The notes under the pieces are model-generated. The model saw only the letters and a list, made by a program, of their open reading frames with translations. It did no database searches and had not been told where the DNA came from. Shown here piece by piece: positions 49,209 to 59,126 of a DNA stretch of 64,000 nt. The stretch lies in assembly GCF_000024765.1 (NCBI RefSeq), contig NC_013422.1, positions 2,483,501 to 2,547,500 on the forward strand, written 5' to 3'. The translations under genes were made by a program, and so were the position numbers. Each line of letters opens with the position of its first letter. Position 1 is the first letter of the stretch. This DNA is from Halothiobacillus neapolitanus c2. GTDB lineage: Bacteria > Pseudomonadota > Gammaproteobacteria > Halothiobacillales > Halothiobacillaceae.

Positions 49209-50719
49209 CCTCGCCGGAACACACCCTGCCGATGATCGGCCACTACATTAATGGTCAGCACATCGCGGGCAACGGCGAGCAAAAAGCCGATGTGTTCAAT
49301 CCCGCTACCGGCGCGGTTCAGGCACAGGTTTGCTTCGCCACGGAATCGGAAGTTCAGCAAGCCATCGCGGCGGCGGCCGAAGCCTTCCCGGCGTGGTCGG
49401 CCACCTCGCCGCTCAAGCGTGCACGGATCATGTTTACGTTCCGGGAATTGCTTGAGAAAAACAGCGCGGCACTGGCGCGCGCCATCACGCTGGAACACGG
49501 CAAGACCCTCAGCGATGCGCACGGCGAAATTACCCGTGGTCTCGAAGTGGTCGAGTTCGCCTGCGGCATGCCGCACCTGCTCAAGGGCGAGTTCAGCGAT
49601 CAGGTGGGTACCGGCATCGATACCCACAGCCTGCGCCAACCGCTCGGCGTCGTGGCGGGCATCACGCCGTTCAACTTTCCGGTCATGGTGCCACTGTGGA
49701 TGATCCCGATGGCGCTGGCGACCGGCAATACCTTCGTCCTCAAGCCGTCGGAGCGCGATCCGAGCGCCAGCCTGATGCTGGCCGACCTGCTCGCGCAGGC
49801 AGGGTTGCCGAGCGGTGTGTTCAACGTGGTTCAGGGCGACAAACTGGCGGTGGATACCCTGCTGACCGACAAGCGGGTGCAGGCGATCAGCTTTGTCGGC
49901 TCAACGCCCATCGCGGAATATATCTACACCACGGGCACGGCGAACGGCAAACGGGTGCAGGCTCTGGGTGGCGCGAAGAATCACCTCGTGGTCATGCCCG
50001 ATGCGGATCTCGATCAGGTTGCCGATGCGCTGATCGGTGCGGGTTTCGGTTCTGCGGGGGAACGCTGCATGGCCATCACGGTGGCGGTTGCCGTGGGCGG
50101 TGTCGGCGAAGCGCTGGTGGACAAACTCGCAAACAAAGCGCGCAGCATTCGCGTCGGCCAGGGGCTGGATGAAAACGCCGATATGGGTCCGCTCGTTACG
50201 CCGCAGCATTATGCGAAGGTCAAATCTTATGTGGATTGTGGCGTGCAGGAAGGCGCCAAGCTTGTGGTGGATGGTCGCGACTTCAAACTGCCGGGCTTTG
50301 ATAACGGGTTCTTCATCGGCCCTTGCCTGTTCGATCAGGTCACGCCGGACATGACCATCTACAAGGAAGAAATTTTCGGCCCCGTGCTGTCCGTCATGCA
50401 CGTCAGCGATTTCGAAACCGCACTGAAACTGGTCAATGACCACGAGTACGGCAACGGCACGGCCATCTTCACCCGCGACGGCGGTGTGGCGCGCGAGTTT
50501 TCCCGCCGCGTGCAGGCGGGCATGGTGGGCATTAACGTACCGATCCCGGTGCCGATTGCCTTCCACAGCTTCGGCGGCTGGAAACGCTCGCTGTTCGGCG
50601 ATCACCACATCTATGGCCCGGAAGGTGTCCGGTTCTACACCCGCATCAAGACCACAACGACGCGCTGGCCTGCGGGAGCACCGCTTGCCGCAGAATTTGT
50701 CCTACCGACGATGAAGTAA
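49205..50719 (+). CDS. bauC: CoA-acylating (methyl)malonate-semialdehyde dehydrogenase
   Basis: 504 residues, ALDH family of the MmsA type. The catalytic Cys is in [34 protein letters not shown] and [21 protein letters not shown] are MmsA motifs. It converts malonate semialdehyde with CoA to acetyl-CoA and CO2. It is coupled to bauA by an ATGA overlap, giving beta-alanine to acetyl-CoA. GGAG precedes the ATG at 49205. Confidence 0.92.
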   Translation: MTSPEHTLPMIGHYINGQHIAGNGEQKADVFNPATGAVQAQVCFATESEVQQAIAAAAEAFPAWSATSPLKRARIMFTFRELLEKNSAALARAITLEHGKTLSDAHGEITRGLEVVEFACGMPHLLKGEFSDQVGTGIDTHSLRQPLGVVAGITPFNFPVMVPLWMIPMALATGNTFVLKPSERDPSASLMLADLLAQAGLPSGVFNVVQGDKLAVDTLLTDKRVQAISFVGSTPIAEYIYTTGTANGKRVQALGGAKNHLVVMPDADLDQVADALIGAGFGSAGERCMAITVAVAVGGVGEALVDKLANKARSIRVGQGLDENADMGPLVTPQHYAKVKSYVDCGVQEGAKLVVDGRDFKLPGFDNGFFIGPCLFDQVTPDMTIYKEEIFGPVLSVMHVSDFETALKLVNDHEYGNGTAIFTRDGGVAREFSRRVQAGMVGINVPIPVPIAFHSFGGWKRSLFGDHHIYGPEGVRFYTRIKTTTTRWPAGAPLAAEFVLPTMK

Positions 50720-50732
50720 GCAAGAATGCCTG

Positions 50733-50776
50733 CCGTCCATCCCGAGCACTATCTTGGGTGGGCGGCGGTTTTTTGG
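50733..50776 (+). terminator. Rho-independent terminator after bauC
   Basis: CCGTCCATCCCGAG pairs with CTTGGGTGGGCGG (with G-T pairs) and is followed by T6. Confidence 0.75.
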
Positions 50777-50886
50777 GCATGCCTGCTTATCGAAACGTCC
50801 CAGCGGCGATATGATGTGACGCGCTGAGCCGTTGCCCACATCATGCGGGATCAGACCTTTTCCGCTCAGCACTGAGGTATCTGCTC

Positions 50887-51408
50887 ATGACTGCTTTAGA
50901 CTCCGGCCGGATTGCGGCTCAAACCACCCTGGTGTCTGTCGCGTCCTATCTGGCTGGTTTTTATTTTACCGAACTCTTTCATGCACCCTCGGCAAGCATG
51001 GGCGCGCTTTGGTCTGCGGTGTCGGGTATCGTGGTGTTGCAGGCAACACGGCGCGATACCTGGTCGTCGGCGTCGCTGCGGATATTCGGCTCGCTCATCG
51101 GCGCGATCATCAGCGCCATTTACCTTTCCTTCCTGCCGTTTAGCCCGTTCGGCATGGCCGCATCCATCTTCGTGACCGTGCTCCTGTGCCATGTCGCACG
51201 GATTCCCGATCACGCCCGTCTGGCCGCAATCACGGTGGTCGTGATCATGGTCATCACCAGCATCGACCCATCATTGAATCCGATCGGTAATGCGGCCTTG
51301 CGGTTCAGCGAGTCGTTCATCGGCGCAACAATTGCCGTGTTTGCGGCGCTGCTGTGGCCGGGGCCGAAGGATATGCCCAGTGCGCCGCTACCGAGCGCCC
51401 AAGACTAG
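50887..51408 (+). CDS. FUSC/aromatic acid exporter-like membrane protein
   Basis: 173 residues with about five membrane helices. The pattern APSASMGALWSAVSGIVVLQ and SLIGAIISAIYLSFLP resembles the short FUSC/ArAE-1 transporters. It probably exports organic acids or other small molecules; the substrate is unknown. GAGG precedes the ATG. It stands alone, convergent with the glnT-like gene. Confidence 0.75.
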   Translation: MTALDSGRIAAQTTLVSVASYLAGFYFTELFHAPSASMGALWSAVSGIVVLQATRRDTWSSASLRIFGSLIGAIISAIYLSFLPFSPFGMAASIFVTVLLCHVARIPDHARLAAITVVVIMVITSIDPSLNPIGNAALRFSESFIGATIAVFAALLWPGPKDMPSAPLPSAQD

Positions 51409-51415
51409 AAGATGT

Positions 51416-51444
51416 TGGACTAACAGATACTGGACTGACAGATA
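51416..51444. repeat. Short tandem repeat
   Basis: TGGACTAACAGATA and TGGACTGACAGATA lie 15 bases apart, one difference, between the FUSC-like gene and the ligase gene. Confidence 0.6.
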
Positions 51445-51473
51445 AATCGAGCGCACTGACCCTTTCGTAACCG

Positions 51474-52832
51474 TTACGGCCACGTCAGATAACGCCGGTA
51501 TTCCCAGTCGCTAACCGACCGGCAATAGTCGATCCACTCACTGCGCATGGTTTCGATAAACCCGGCCACGAGGTCATCGCCCACAGCCGAACCCAATACC
51601 GTGTCCGCAGCCAGTGCGTCCAGCGCCTGTCCGAGGGTTTGCGGCAAGGTCGCCACCCCGCGCTCGGTAAAGCGAGACTCTGGCCATTCGTACATGTCTT
51701 CATCAACCGACGCAGGCGGCGTCATGCCTCGCGCCACGCCATCGAGCATGGCGGCAATGGCCGAAGCCAGCGCCAAATAGATGTTGCAACTGCCATCGGT
51801 CAGGCGGAATTCAAGCCGCCCGCCGGTCGTTCGCACCACGGTGGTGCGATTGTTGTCGCCCCAGGCAATGTGCGCCGGCGCCCAGCTCGTGCCGGACAGC
51901 GAACGCCCCACCACCAGCCGCTTGTACGAGTTCACGGTGGGCGCGTGGAAGGCGGTCAACGCCGGGCAGTGCGCCAGCAAACCCGCCACACACTGCCGAC
52001 CGATGTCGGAAAGACCGTGCGAATCCGACGCGTCGGCCATGACCGCCCGACCCTCGTTGTCCCGCAACGACAAATGCATGTGCAGCCCGTTACCGGGGCG
52101 GTCGGCAAAGGGCTTGGGCATCATCGTAAAGATTAAGCCCGCGTCCTCGGCGATGTGATGCGCCGCCATCTTGAACAGAACGAAACGGTCAGCCGCCGTC
52201 AGCGCATCGCTGTAATGGTAGTTGAGTTCGTACTGCCCGCTGGCATCCTCGTGATCGATCTGGAATACGTCGAAACCGCAGGCGTCCAGCCCTTGTTCCA
52301 GTCGGCGCAACACATCGCTGACGCGCGCCATGGCCTTGAAATCGTAGGAAGGTTTGTCCAGCATATCCGCCGCATCGGCCGGAATCGGTCGGCCCGCCGA
52401 ATCTTGATGGAACAGGCAGAACTCGGGTTCGATGCCAACGTTGAGCGTCCAGCCCCGCCCGGCCAAACGCGCCATTTGCCGTTTGAGCAGATAGCGTGAA
52501 CACCGGCCGTATGGCTCGTCTAGCACCACCCCGTCGCAGGCGATGCGGGCGTAACCCGGCATCCAGGGCATCGCCTGCAACGTGGTCAGATCGCCTTGGC
52601 CATAAAACTCGGCCCGAGGGCCATGCCGCGGCAACCCGGTTCCATTGATGGAAGGCGAGCCGAAACCCGCTCCCGGAGAAACGATGTCGTCGAGATGGGC
52701 GAGCGGGATGTAGGTGCCCTTCACCGCGCCATGAATATCCACAAACTGCGCGATGACCGTATGCACACCCGCCGCCGCCAAGCGCTGTTTGGCCGCGGCA
52801 ATCTCCGCCTTGTCCCGTTCTGAGGTACTCAT
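51474..52832 (-). CDS. Glutamine-synthetase-like ligase (GlnT/gamma-glutamyl ligase type)
   Basis: 452 residues. The GS catalytic domain has WTLNVGIEPEFCLF, NGLHMHLSLRDNEG and APTVNSYKRLV. The N-terminal beta-grasp carries AQFVDIHGAVKGTYIPL. It resembles GlnT and gamma-glutamylmethylamide or gamma-glutamyl-amine ligases rather than GlnA-I. As the last gene of the putrescine operon it may ligate glutamate to an amine. The true substrate is not readable from sequence. Confidence 0.85.
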   Translation of the reverse strand: MSTSERDKAEIAAAKQRLAAAGVHTVIAQFVDIHGAVKGTYIPLAHLDDIVSPGAGFGSPSINGTGLPRHGPRAEFYGQGDLTTLQAMPWMPGYARIACDGVVLDEPYGRCSRYLLKRQMARLAGRGWTLNVGIEPEFCLFHQDSAGRPIPADAADMLDKPSYDFKAMARVSDVLRRLEQGLDACGFDVFQIDHEDASGQYELNYHYSDALTAADRFVLFKMAAHHIAEDAGLIFTMMPKPFADRPGNGLHMHLSLRDNEGRAVMADASDSHGLSDIGRQCVAGLLAHCPALTAFHAPTVNSYKRLVVGRSLSGTSWAPAHIAWGDNNRTTVVRTTGGRLEFRLTDGSCNIYLALASAIAAMLDGVARGMTPPASVDEDMYEWPESRFTERGVATLPQTLGQALDALAADTVLGSAVGDDLVAGFIETMRSEWIDYCRSVSDWEYRRYLTWP

Positions 52833-52834
52833 GA

Positions 52835-54157
52835 TTACGCCTTGGCCAGCGCCCGGTCGAGAATATCCAGTGCCTCATCGAATACCGTATCTTCGGTGGT
52901 CAGCGGGTAGAGGAAGCGGATTACATTGGCATAAACGCCGCAGGTGAGCAGAATCAGGCCTTCTTCCAGCGCCGCTTGCTGAACGCGTTTGACTGCATCG
53001 GGCGAGGGTGCGCCGGTGGCCGGATCGCAAAACTCGGCCGCAACCATCGAACCCAGTCCGCGCACTTCTTTCAATGCTGGCACGGCGGCCTGTGCCGCGT
53101 TCAGACGCGCCATCAATTTTTCGCCCAGAAAGTTGGAGCGTTCGACCAATTGTTCCTTCTCCATGACGTCGATCACGGCGAGCGCAGCGGCAATCGCCAG
53201 CGGATTACCGGCGTAGGTGCCACCCAGTCCGCCCGGCGCGGGTGCATCCATCACCTCGGCCCGACCGCACACGGCAGACAGCGTCATGCCGCCGGCCATA
53301 CTCTTGGCCATGGTCACGATGTCCGGCAGAACGTCGTAGTATTCGGTGGCGAACAACTTGCCGGTACGCCCGAAACCGGTCTGCACTTCGTCGAAAATCA
53401 GCAAAATGCCGTGCTCGTCGCAGACCTTACGCAAACCGTGCAACAACTGGGGTGGCGCAACATAAAAACCGCCCTCGCCTTGAACCGGCTCGATGATGAT
53501 GGCCGCCACGCGGCTTGGTTCGATCTCGGCCTTGAACAAAGTTTCCAGCGCGTGCAGCGAATCCTCGACGGTGACGCCATGCAGTTCCATCGGGAACGGC
53601 AGGTGATAGACCTCTGAGGGGAACGGCCCGAAACCGACCTTGTAGGGCACCACCTTGCCGGTCAGGGCACAGCCCATCATCGTGCGGCCATGAAAGCCAC
53701 CCGAGAACGCGATAATGCCCGGACGGCCCGTGCTGGAACGGGCGATCTTGACGGCGTTTTCCACCGCTTCGGCGCCACTGGAAAAGAACGCGGTCTTTTT
53801 GGCGTAATGACCGGGCACGAGTGCATTGATGCGTTCGGCCAGGCGCACATAGCTTTCATAGGGCAGAACCTGATAGCAGGTGTGGGTGAAGCGCTTGAGT
53901 TGTTCCTCGATGGCCGCAACCAGCGCCGGATGACGATGGCCGGTATTGAGCACAGCGATACCGCCAGCGAAATCGATGTATCGATTACCTTCAACATCCC
54001 ACACTTCGGCGTTTTGCGCACGATCGATGTAGAAACCGGCCATCACGCCGACGCCGCGCGGGGTGGCTGCCAGCCGACGCGCCTGCAGATCGGCGTTCAT
54101 GGATTGATCGTTTGGCGCGGTTGTTTGGGCGCTTTTTGTCATTGCATGGGCGGTCAT
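52835..54157 (-). CDS. gabT: 4-aminobutyrate aminotransferase
   Basis: 440 residues, class III PLP enzyme. ARSSTGRPGIIAFSGGFHGRT, IFDEVQTGFGRTGKLFA and the PLP-Lys region TMAKSMAGGMTLSAV are GabT motifs. It turns GABA and 2-oxoglutarate into succinate semialdehyde and glutamate. AAGGAA precedes the ATG at 54157; the open frame upstream overlaps puuC and is rejected. It lies between puuC and the GS-like gene. Confidence 0.93.
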   Translation of the reverse strand: MTAHAMTKSAQTTAPNDQSMNADLQARRLAATPRGVGVMAGFYIDRAQNAEVWDVEGNRYIDFAGGIAVLNTGHRHPALVAAIEEQLKRFTHTCYQVLPYESYVRLAERINALVPGHYAKKTAFFSSGAEAVENAVKIARSSTGRPGIIAFSGGFHGRTMMGCALTGKVVPYKVGFGPFPSEVYHLPFPMELHGVTVEDSLHALETLFKAEIEPSRVAAIIIEPVQGEGGFYVAPPQLLHGLRKVCDEHGILLIFDEVQTGFGRTGKLFATEYYDVLPDIVTMAKSMAGGMTLSAVCGRAEVMDAPAPGGLGGTYAGNPLAIAAALAVIDVMEKEQLVERSNFLGEKLMARLNAAQAAVPALKEVRGLGSMVAAEFCDPATGAPSPDAVKRVQQAALEEGLILLTCGVYANVIRFLYPLTTEDTVFDEALDILDRALAKA

Positions 54158-54180
54158 GTCGCTGTTCCTTGCTCGCCGTA

Positions 54181-55668
54181 TCAGGCGAGGCTGATCCACG
54201 TGGTTTTGAGTTCGGTGTATTTTTCGAGCGCGTGCAGCGACTTGTCGCGACCGTTGCCGGATTGCTTGAATCCGCCGAACGGCACGGTGATGTCGTCTTC
54301 GTCGTAGCAGTTGACGTGCACGGTCCCGGCGCGCAGGGCACGGGCCACAAGATGCGCCCGTGAAATATCCCGCGTCCAGACGGCGGCGGCCAGGCCGTAG
54401 CTGGTGTCGTTGGCGATTCGGATCGCTTCTTCCTGCGAGTCGAAGGTGATGATCGACAGCACGGGGCCGAAGATTTCTTCGCTGGCGATGATCATTTCGT
54501 TGGTCACGCCGTCGAAAATGGTCGGCGACACATAGAAACCGCCGGTTTCCGTGCGGACGCGCTCGCCACCACAGCACAAGGTCGCGCCTTGGCTTTTGCC
54601 CGCTTCGATGTATTTGAGCACGTTATCCATCTGCATCTGGTCGACCAGCGCACCCATCGTCGTGTTGGGATCGAGCGGGTCGCCCGGCATGTGCTTGGGC
54701 GAGTACTGCTTGAGTTTCTCGACGAATTCATCGCGGATGGAGCGCTCGACCAGCAGGCGCGACGGCGCGTTGCAGCTTTCGCCCTGGTTGTAGAAGATCG
54801 AACCGGCAGCAGCAGCCACGGCACGGTCCAGATCGGGACAGTCGGCGAAGACGATGTTGGGCGACTTGCCCCCCAGCTCGCACCACGCGCGCTTGAGATT
54901 GCTCTCGCCCGCCATGACCTGGATTTTCTTGCCCACCGCGGTCGAACCGGTGAAGGCGATGCAGTCGATATCCCTGTGAAGAGCCAGCGGCGAACCGGCC
55001 TCCGGGCCAAAGCCCGGCACCACATTCAACACACCCGCCGGAATACCCGCTTCCAAAGCGAGTTCGCCCAGACGCAGCGCGGTCAATGGCGATTTTTCCG
55101 AAGGCTTGAGGATGACGCTGTTCCCGGCGGCCAGCGCCGGTGCAATCTTCCAAGAAGCCATCAGCATGGGATAATTCCACGGCACGATGGCCGCGACCAC
55201 GCCTATGGGTTCGCGGGTAATCAGCGCCAGGGTGCGGTCGTTGGTCGGCGCGATCTCGTCGTAGACCTTGTCGATCGCTTCGCCGTACCAGCGCAGGGTA
55301 TTCGCCGTAGCGGGCACATCGGTGCTCATGCTGGCCGAGATGGGTTTGCCCATATCCAGCGTTTCCAGCAGCGCCAGTTCTTCGCGGTTTGCCAACACCA
55401 GATCGGCAAAACGGATCAGGATCGTCTTGCGCTCCCGCGGCGACAGACCGGCCCAGCGCCGGTCTTCGAACGCGCCGCGCGCCGCGACGACAGCCTGGTC
55501 GACATCCGCCGCCTTGCAGCGCGCCACCTCCGCCAGTTTGCGACCATCCACCGGCGACAGACATTCGAACGTGTTGCCATCGGCGGCATCGACGCGTTGG
55601 CCGTTGATCCAGGCGCGACCGTCAATTGTGAGCGCCGCCGCCCGGGCATGCCAATCAATCGTGTTCAT
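54181..55668 (-). CDS. puuC: Aminoaldehyde dehydrogenase (PuuC/AldH type)
   Basis: 495 residues, NAD(P)-dependent ALDH. The catalytic Cys is in FYNQGESCNAPSRLLV and the Glu in CELGGKSP. VAAIVPWNYPMLMASWKIAPAL and GGFKQSGNGRDKSLHALEKYTELKTTW (abridged) are PuuC features. It oxidises 4-aminobutanal or gamma-glutamyl-aminobutanal to GABA or its glutamyl form. It precedes gabT in the operon. Confidence 0.92.
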   Translation of the reverse strand: MNTIDWHARAAALTIDGRAWINGQRVDAADGNTFECLSPVDGRKLAEVARCKAADVDQAVVAARGAFEDRRWAGLSPRERKTILIRFADLVLANREELALLETLDMGKPISASMSTDVPATANTLRWYGEAIDKVYDEIAPTNDRTLALITREPIGVVAAIVPWNYPMLMASWKIAPALAAGNSVILKPSEKSPLTALRLGELALEAGIPAGVLNVVPGFGPEAGSPLALHRDIDCIAFTGSTAVGKKIQVMAGESNLKRAWCELGGKSPNIVFADCPDLDRAVAAAAGSIFYNQGESCNAPSRLLVERSIRDEFVEKLKQYSPKHMPGDPLDPNTTMGALVDQMQMDNVLKYIEAGKSQGATLCCGGERVRTETGGFYVSPTIFDGVTNEMIIASEEIFGPVLSIITFDSQEEAIRIANDTSYGLAAAVWTRDISRAHLVARALRAGTVHVNCYDEDDITVPFGGFKQSGNGRDKSLHALEKYTELKTTWISLA

Positions 55669-55757
55669 TTCATCACCCCTGTTTACCGTGCTTTTTTACT
55701 GTGCTTTTTGCTGTGTTGGCCGAACGATGGCGCGGCCCTGTCTCTCACCAAGCGTGC

Positions 55758-57218
55758 TTACAGCCCGGCCATGGCGACGTATTTGATCTCCAGATACTCG
55801 TCGATGCCGTGATGGGAACCTTCACGCCCCAGACCCGACTGCTTGACCCCACCGAAGGGCGCCACTTCATTCGAGATGATGCCGGTGTTGACGCCGACCA
55901 TGCCGTATTCAAGCGCTTCCGCCACCCGCCAGATGCGCCCGATATCTCGACTATAAAAGTACGAGGCCAGGCCGAATTCAGTCCGGTTGGCCAGCTCGAT
56001 CACTTCCTCGTCGGTCTTGAAGCGGAATAGCGGCGCGACCGGGCCGAAGGTTTCTTCGCGGAACATCAGGGCATCCGGGCTCACATCCGCGAGCACGGTC
56101 GGCTCGTAGAATGTGCCGCCCAACGCATGGCGCTTGCCGCCCGAGACCAGACGGGCACCCTTGGCAATCGCATCGCCAACGTGGCTTTCCACCTTGGATA
56201 GCGCCGCTTCGTCGATCAACGGGCCTTGTGTAATGCCGTCGGTAAACCCATCGCCGACCTCCAGTTTGGCCACACGATCGGCCAGTTTCTGCGCGAAGGC
56301 ATCGAATACGCCGTCCTGCACAAATAACCGGTTGGCACAGACACAGGTCTGACCCGCATTGCGGTATTTGCTGGCAATGGCGCCGTCCACGGCCGCATCC
56401 AGATCCGCGTCGTCGAACACGATGAACGGTGCGTTGCCACCCAACTCCAGCGACAGCTTCTTGATGGTGTCCGCACTCTGACGCATCAGGATGCGACCCA
56501 CTTCGGTCGAGCCGGTAAAGGACAATTTGGTCACCACCGGGCTGTCGCAGATGGCGCCGCCGATTTCCCGCGGATCGCCGGTAATGACCTGGAACACGCC
56601 GCCGGGAATGCCCGCTTCTTCGGCCAGCACGGCCAGCGCCAAGGCGGACAACGGGGTTTGCTCGGCGGGCTTGACGATCATGGCGCAACCGGCCGCCAGC
56701 GCCGGGCCGACTTTGCGGGTAATCATCGCGGTCGGGAAGTTCCAGGGCGTAATGGCGGCGGTGACGCCGATCGGTTGCTTTAATACCAGCAATCGGCGGT
56801 CACCCTGCGGTGCCGGGATCACCTCGCCGTACACGCGTTTGGCTTCTTCGGCGAACCATTCGATAAAGCTGGCGCCGTACGCGATTTCACCGCGCGCTTC
56901 GGCCAGCGGCTTGCCTTGTTCTGCGGTCAGAATCCGCGCCAGATCGTCTTGATGCTGCATGATCAGCGCGAACCATGCCTTCAACCGTGCGGCGCGATCC
57001 TTGGCCGTCAAGCTGCGCCATGCCTTTTGGGGTTCGGCGGCGGCGGCAATGGCGCGCTCTGTTTCGACCCTTCCCATCAAGGGCACTTCGGCAATCGGTT
57101 GCGCCGTGGCCGGGTTCGTCACCGTCAGGGTGGCACCAGAGTCGGCGCCGACCCAAGCACCCGCCAACCAGGCAACGCCTTGTTTAAGCAGTGCCGGATA
57201 TTTGAGTTGGATAGACAT
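55758..57218 (-). CDS. gabD: NADP-dependent succinate-semialdehyde dehydrogenase
   Basis: 486 residues. The catalytic Cys is in KYRNAGQTCVCANRLFVQ and GGVKQSGLGREGSHHGIDEYLE is the GabD tail. AAITPWNFPTAMITRKVGPAL is the ALDH substrate-binding segment. It oxidises succinate semialdehyde to succinate. GGAGAATTT precedes the ATG. It lies between potI and puuC. Confidence 0.94.
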   Translation of the reverse strand: MSIQLKYPALLKQGVAWLAGAWVGADSGATLTVTNPATAQPIAEVPLMGRVETERAIAAAAEPQKAWRSLTAKDRAARLKAWFALIMQHQDDLARILTAEQGKPLAEARGEIAYGASFIEWFAEEAKRVYGEVIPAPQGDRRLLVLKQPIGVTAAITPWNFPTAMITRKVGPALAAGCAMIVKPAEQTPLSALALAVLAEEAGIPGGVFQVITGDPREIGGAICDSPVVTKLSFTGSTEVGRILMRQSADTIKKLSLELGGNAPFIVFDDADLDAAVDGAIASKYRNAGQTCVCANRLFVQDGVFDAFAQKLADRVAKLEVGDGFTDGITQGPLIDEAALSKVESHVGDAIAKGARLVSGGKRHALGGTFYEPTVLADVSPDALMFREETFGPVAPLFRFKTDEEVIELANRTEFGLASYFYSRDIGRIWRVAEALEYGMVGVNTGIISNEVAPFGGVKQSGLGREGSHHGIDEYLEIKYVAMAGL

Positions 57219-57332
57219 AAATTCTCCAGATTTGGTAGACAGCCTAGCCGCCCGGCTCGACTGTGGGGTTTGATTTGATTAGAGCGACGCCCATCAGCCT
57301 AACTAGTCGACATTCAATCTCGACCCGATTAG

Positions 57333-57367
57333 CCCTTTTCCTGGACTCTTTTCCTGGACCCTTTCCC
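57333..57367. repeat. Short direct repeats between potI and gabD
   Basis: CTTTTCCTGGAC occurs twice in tandem, followed by TTTCCCTTAACCCTTTCC-type repeats in a 149-base spacer. It could stall or stabilise the transcript; no hairpin is seen. Confidence 0.5.
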
Positions 57368-58201
57368 TTAACCCTTTCCTTGCGCATACGCATCGGCAAC
57401 TTCACGTTGTCGTCGACGTTCCGCCCGCAGTTGATACAGGCTGGAGGCAATGACGCCGATGCTGACGACCACGATAATGACGGTGGCGACGGCATTGATG
57501 GAGGGATCGAGCCCCAAACGTGCCCGCGAGAAGATGACGAGCGGCAGGGTGGTCGAACCCGGCCCGGACAGGAAGGCTGCGATCACCACGTCATCGAACG
57601 ATAGGGTAAACGTGAGCAGGAAGGCCGAAACCAGCGCAGACGCGATCAGGGGCAGGGTAACCAGCCAGAACACCTGAAAGGGCTTGCAACCAAGGTCCAT
57701 CGCTGCTTCTTCGAGCCGAAGATCGATTTCGCGTAGCCTTGAAATGATCACCACGGTCGCAAACGAGGTACCGATCAGAGCATGCCCCAACAGAATCGTA
57801 CCAATGCCGCGCTCGGGAAAGCCCAACCACTTCTGCAGGGCCACCAGCATGAGCAGCAGCGAAATACCCACGATGACATCCGGCATGACCAGCGGCGCGT
57901 TGGCCATAGAGGATAAAAGCCCACGCCCCTTGAAGCGACCGTACCGCACCAGCACAAAGGCCGTGAACGTGCCGAAGATCACCGACAGGGTGGCGCTCAT
58001 GAATGCCAGCTTGAGCGAGATGATCAAGCCGTCGATCAACTCACGGTCGTGCGATGCATCCACATACCATTTGAAGGTGAAGCCGGTCCAGACCGTGCTC
58101 AGCCGTGAATCGTTGAACGAGTACACCACCAGCGTGACGATCGGGATATACAGAAAGATGAATACGGCGATCAGCCACGATCGACCAAACAGGTTCTTCA
58201 T
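57368..58201 (-). CDS. potI: Putrescine ABC transporter permease PotI
   Basis: 277 residues with six membrane helices. The EAA loop is LRLEEAAMDLGCKPFQVFWLVTLP (abridged), the coupling site for PotG. VVYSFNDSRLSTVWTGFTFKWY is the PotI/PotC N-terminal loop. Its ATG overlaps the potH stop by four bases. Confidence 0.94.
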   Translation of the reverse strand: MKNLFGRSWLIAVFIFLYIPIVTLVVYSFNDSRLSTVWTGFTFKWYVDASHDRELIDGLIISLKLAFMSATLSVIFGTFTAFVLVRYGRFKGRGLLSSMANAPLVMPDVIVGISLLLMLVALQKWLGFPERGIGTILLGHALIGTSFATVVIISRLREIDLRLEEAAMDLGCKPFQVFWLVTLPLIASALVSAFLLTFTLSFDDVVIAAFLSGPGSTTLPLVIFSRARLGLDPSINAVATVIIVVVSIGVIASSLYQLRAERRRQREVADAYAQGKG

Positions 58202-59112
58202 GATTTCTCTCCCAGTCTGGTTTCATCGTTGTAACGATTGAACAAGGCCATGGGCACGAGAATGAGCAGGATCATCACGATGGTGACGGCAGAGGCCATG
58301 GGCCAATCGTTGTTGCTGAAGAACTCATCCCACAGGACGCGGGCAATCATGAGTGTGCGCGCACCGCCGAGCAACTCGGGAATCACGTATTCACCGAACG
58401 CCGGGATGAACACCAAAAGCGAACCGGCGATGATGCCGCGCTTGGTCAGCGGTACGGTGACCAGCCAGAAGGTCTTGAATGGACTGGCCCCGAGATCGGC
58501 CGCCGCTTCGAGCATGCGCCCGTCCAGTTTCACCAGCGTTGCGTACAGCGGCAACACCATGAACGGCAGATAGGCGTACACCATACCGATGGTGAGTGAA
58601 AACGAGGTGTGCATCATGTGGATCGGGGAGGCAATCACACCCAGCCCCATCAATCCGTTATTGACGATGCCGTTGTCCGCCAGCAGGGCTTTCCATGCAT
58701 AAATGCGCAGCAGAAACGATGTCCAGAACGGCAACATGACCAGCATCAGCAGCACAGTACGCAGATGCGCCGGGGCACGCGAGATGAAATACGCGAACGG
58801 ATAACCCACGATCAGACAGTACAAGGTGGTTATCGCCGCGAATTTCAACGAAGAGAAATACGTATCGAAATAAAGCGAGTCCTGACCAAGGTACAGGTAG
58901 TTGCCGAAATTGAACTTCAGCGTCAGTTCGTCATCGGCCCACTGCCACAGGCTGGACACCGAGGTGACGTCCATGTGAGCCAGACTGATATCCAGAACAA
59001 GCAGGAGGGGGGCGGCCGCCAGGGCGAACAGCCAGATCATCGGGATGCCGATCACCAGATTGCGGGTGGTGAAAACACCCTGAAGCCAGGGAACGATGGA
59101 TTTGAGTCTCAT
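58198..59112 (-). CDS. potH: Putrescine ABC transporter permease PotH
   Basis: 304 residues with six membrane helices. The EAA loop is LEAAADLGASPFKTFWLVTVPLT (abridged). LPFWTSFLLRIYAWKALL is PotH/PotB-like. The ATG at 59112 has AGAGG upstream; longer frames overlap potG and are not used. It pairs with PotI in the inner membrane. Confidence 0.93.
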   Translation of the reverse strand: MRLKSIVPWLQGVFTTRNLVIGIPMIWLFALAAAPLLLVLDISLAHMDVTSVSSLWQWADDELTLKFNFGNYLYLGQDSLYFDTYFSSLKFAAITTLYCLIVGYPFAYFISRAPAHLRTVLLMLVMLPFWTSFLLRIYAWKALLADNGIVNNGLMGLGVIASPIHMMHTSFSLTIGMVYAYLPFMVLPLYATLVKLDGRMLEAAADLGASPFKTFWLVTVPLTKRGIIAGSLLVFIPAFGEYVIPELLGGARTLMIARVLWDEFFSNNDWPMASAVTIVMILLILVPMALFNRYNDETRLGEKS

Positions 59113-59126
59113 GTTTACGGCCCTCT

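Noticed and set aside
54589-55812. 407-codon plus-strand frame opposite puuC
   Set aside because: Antisense shadow of puuC; the composition is an artefact of codon bias.
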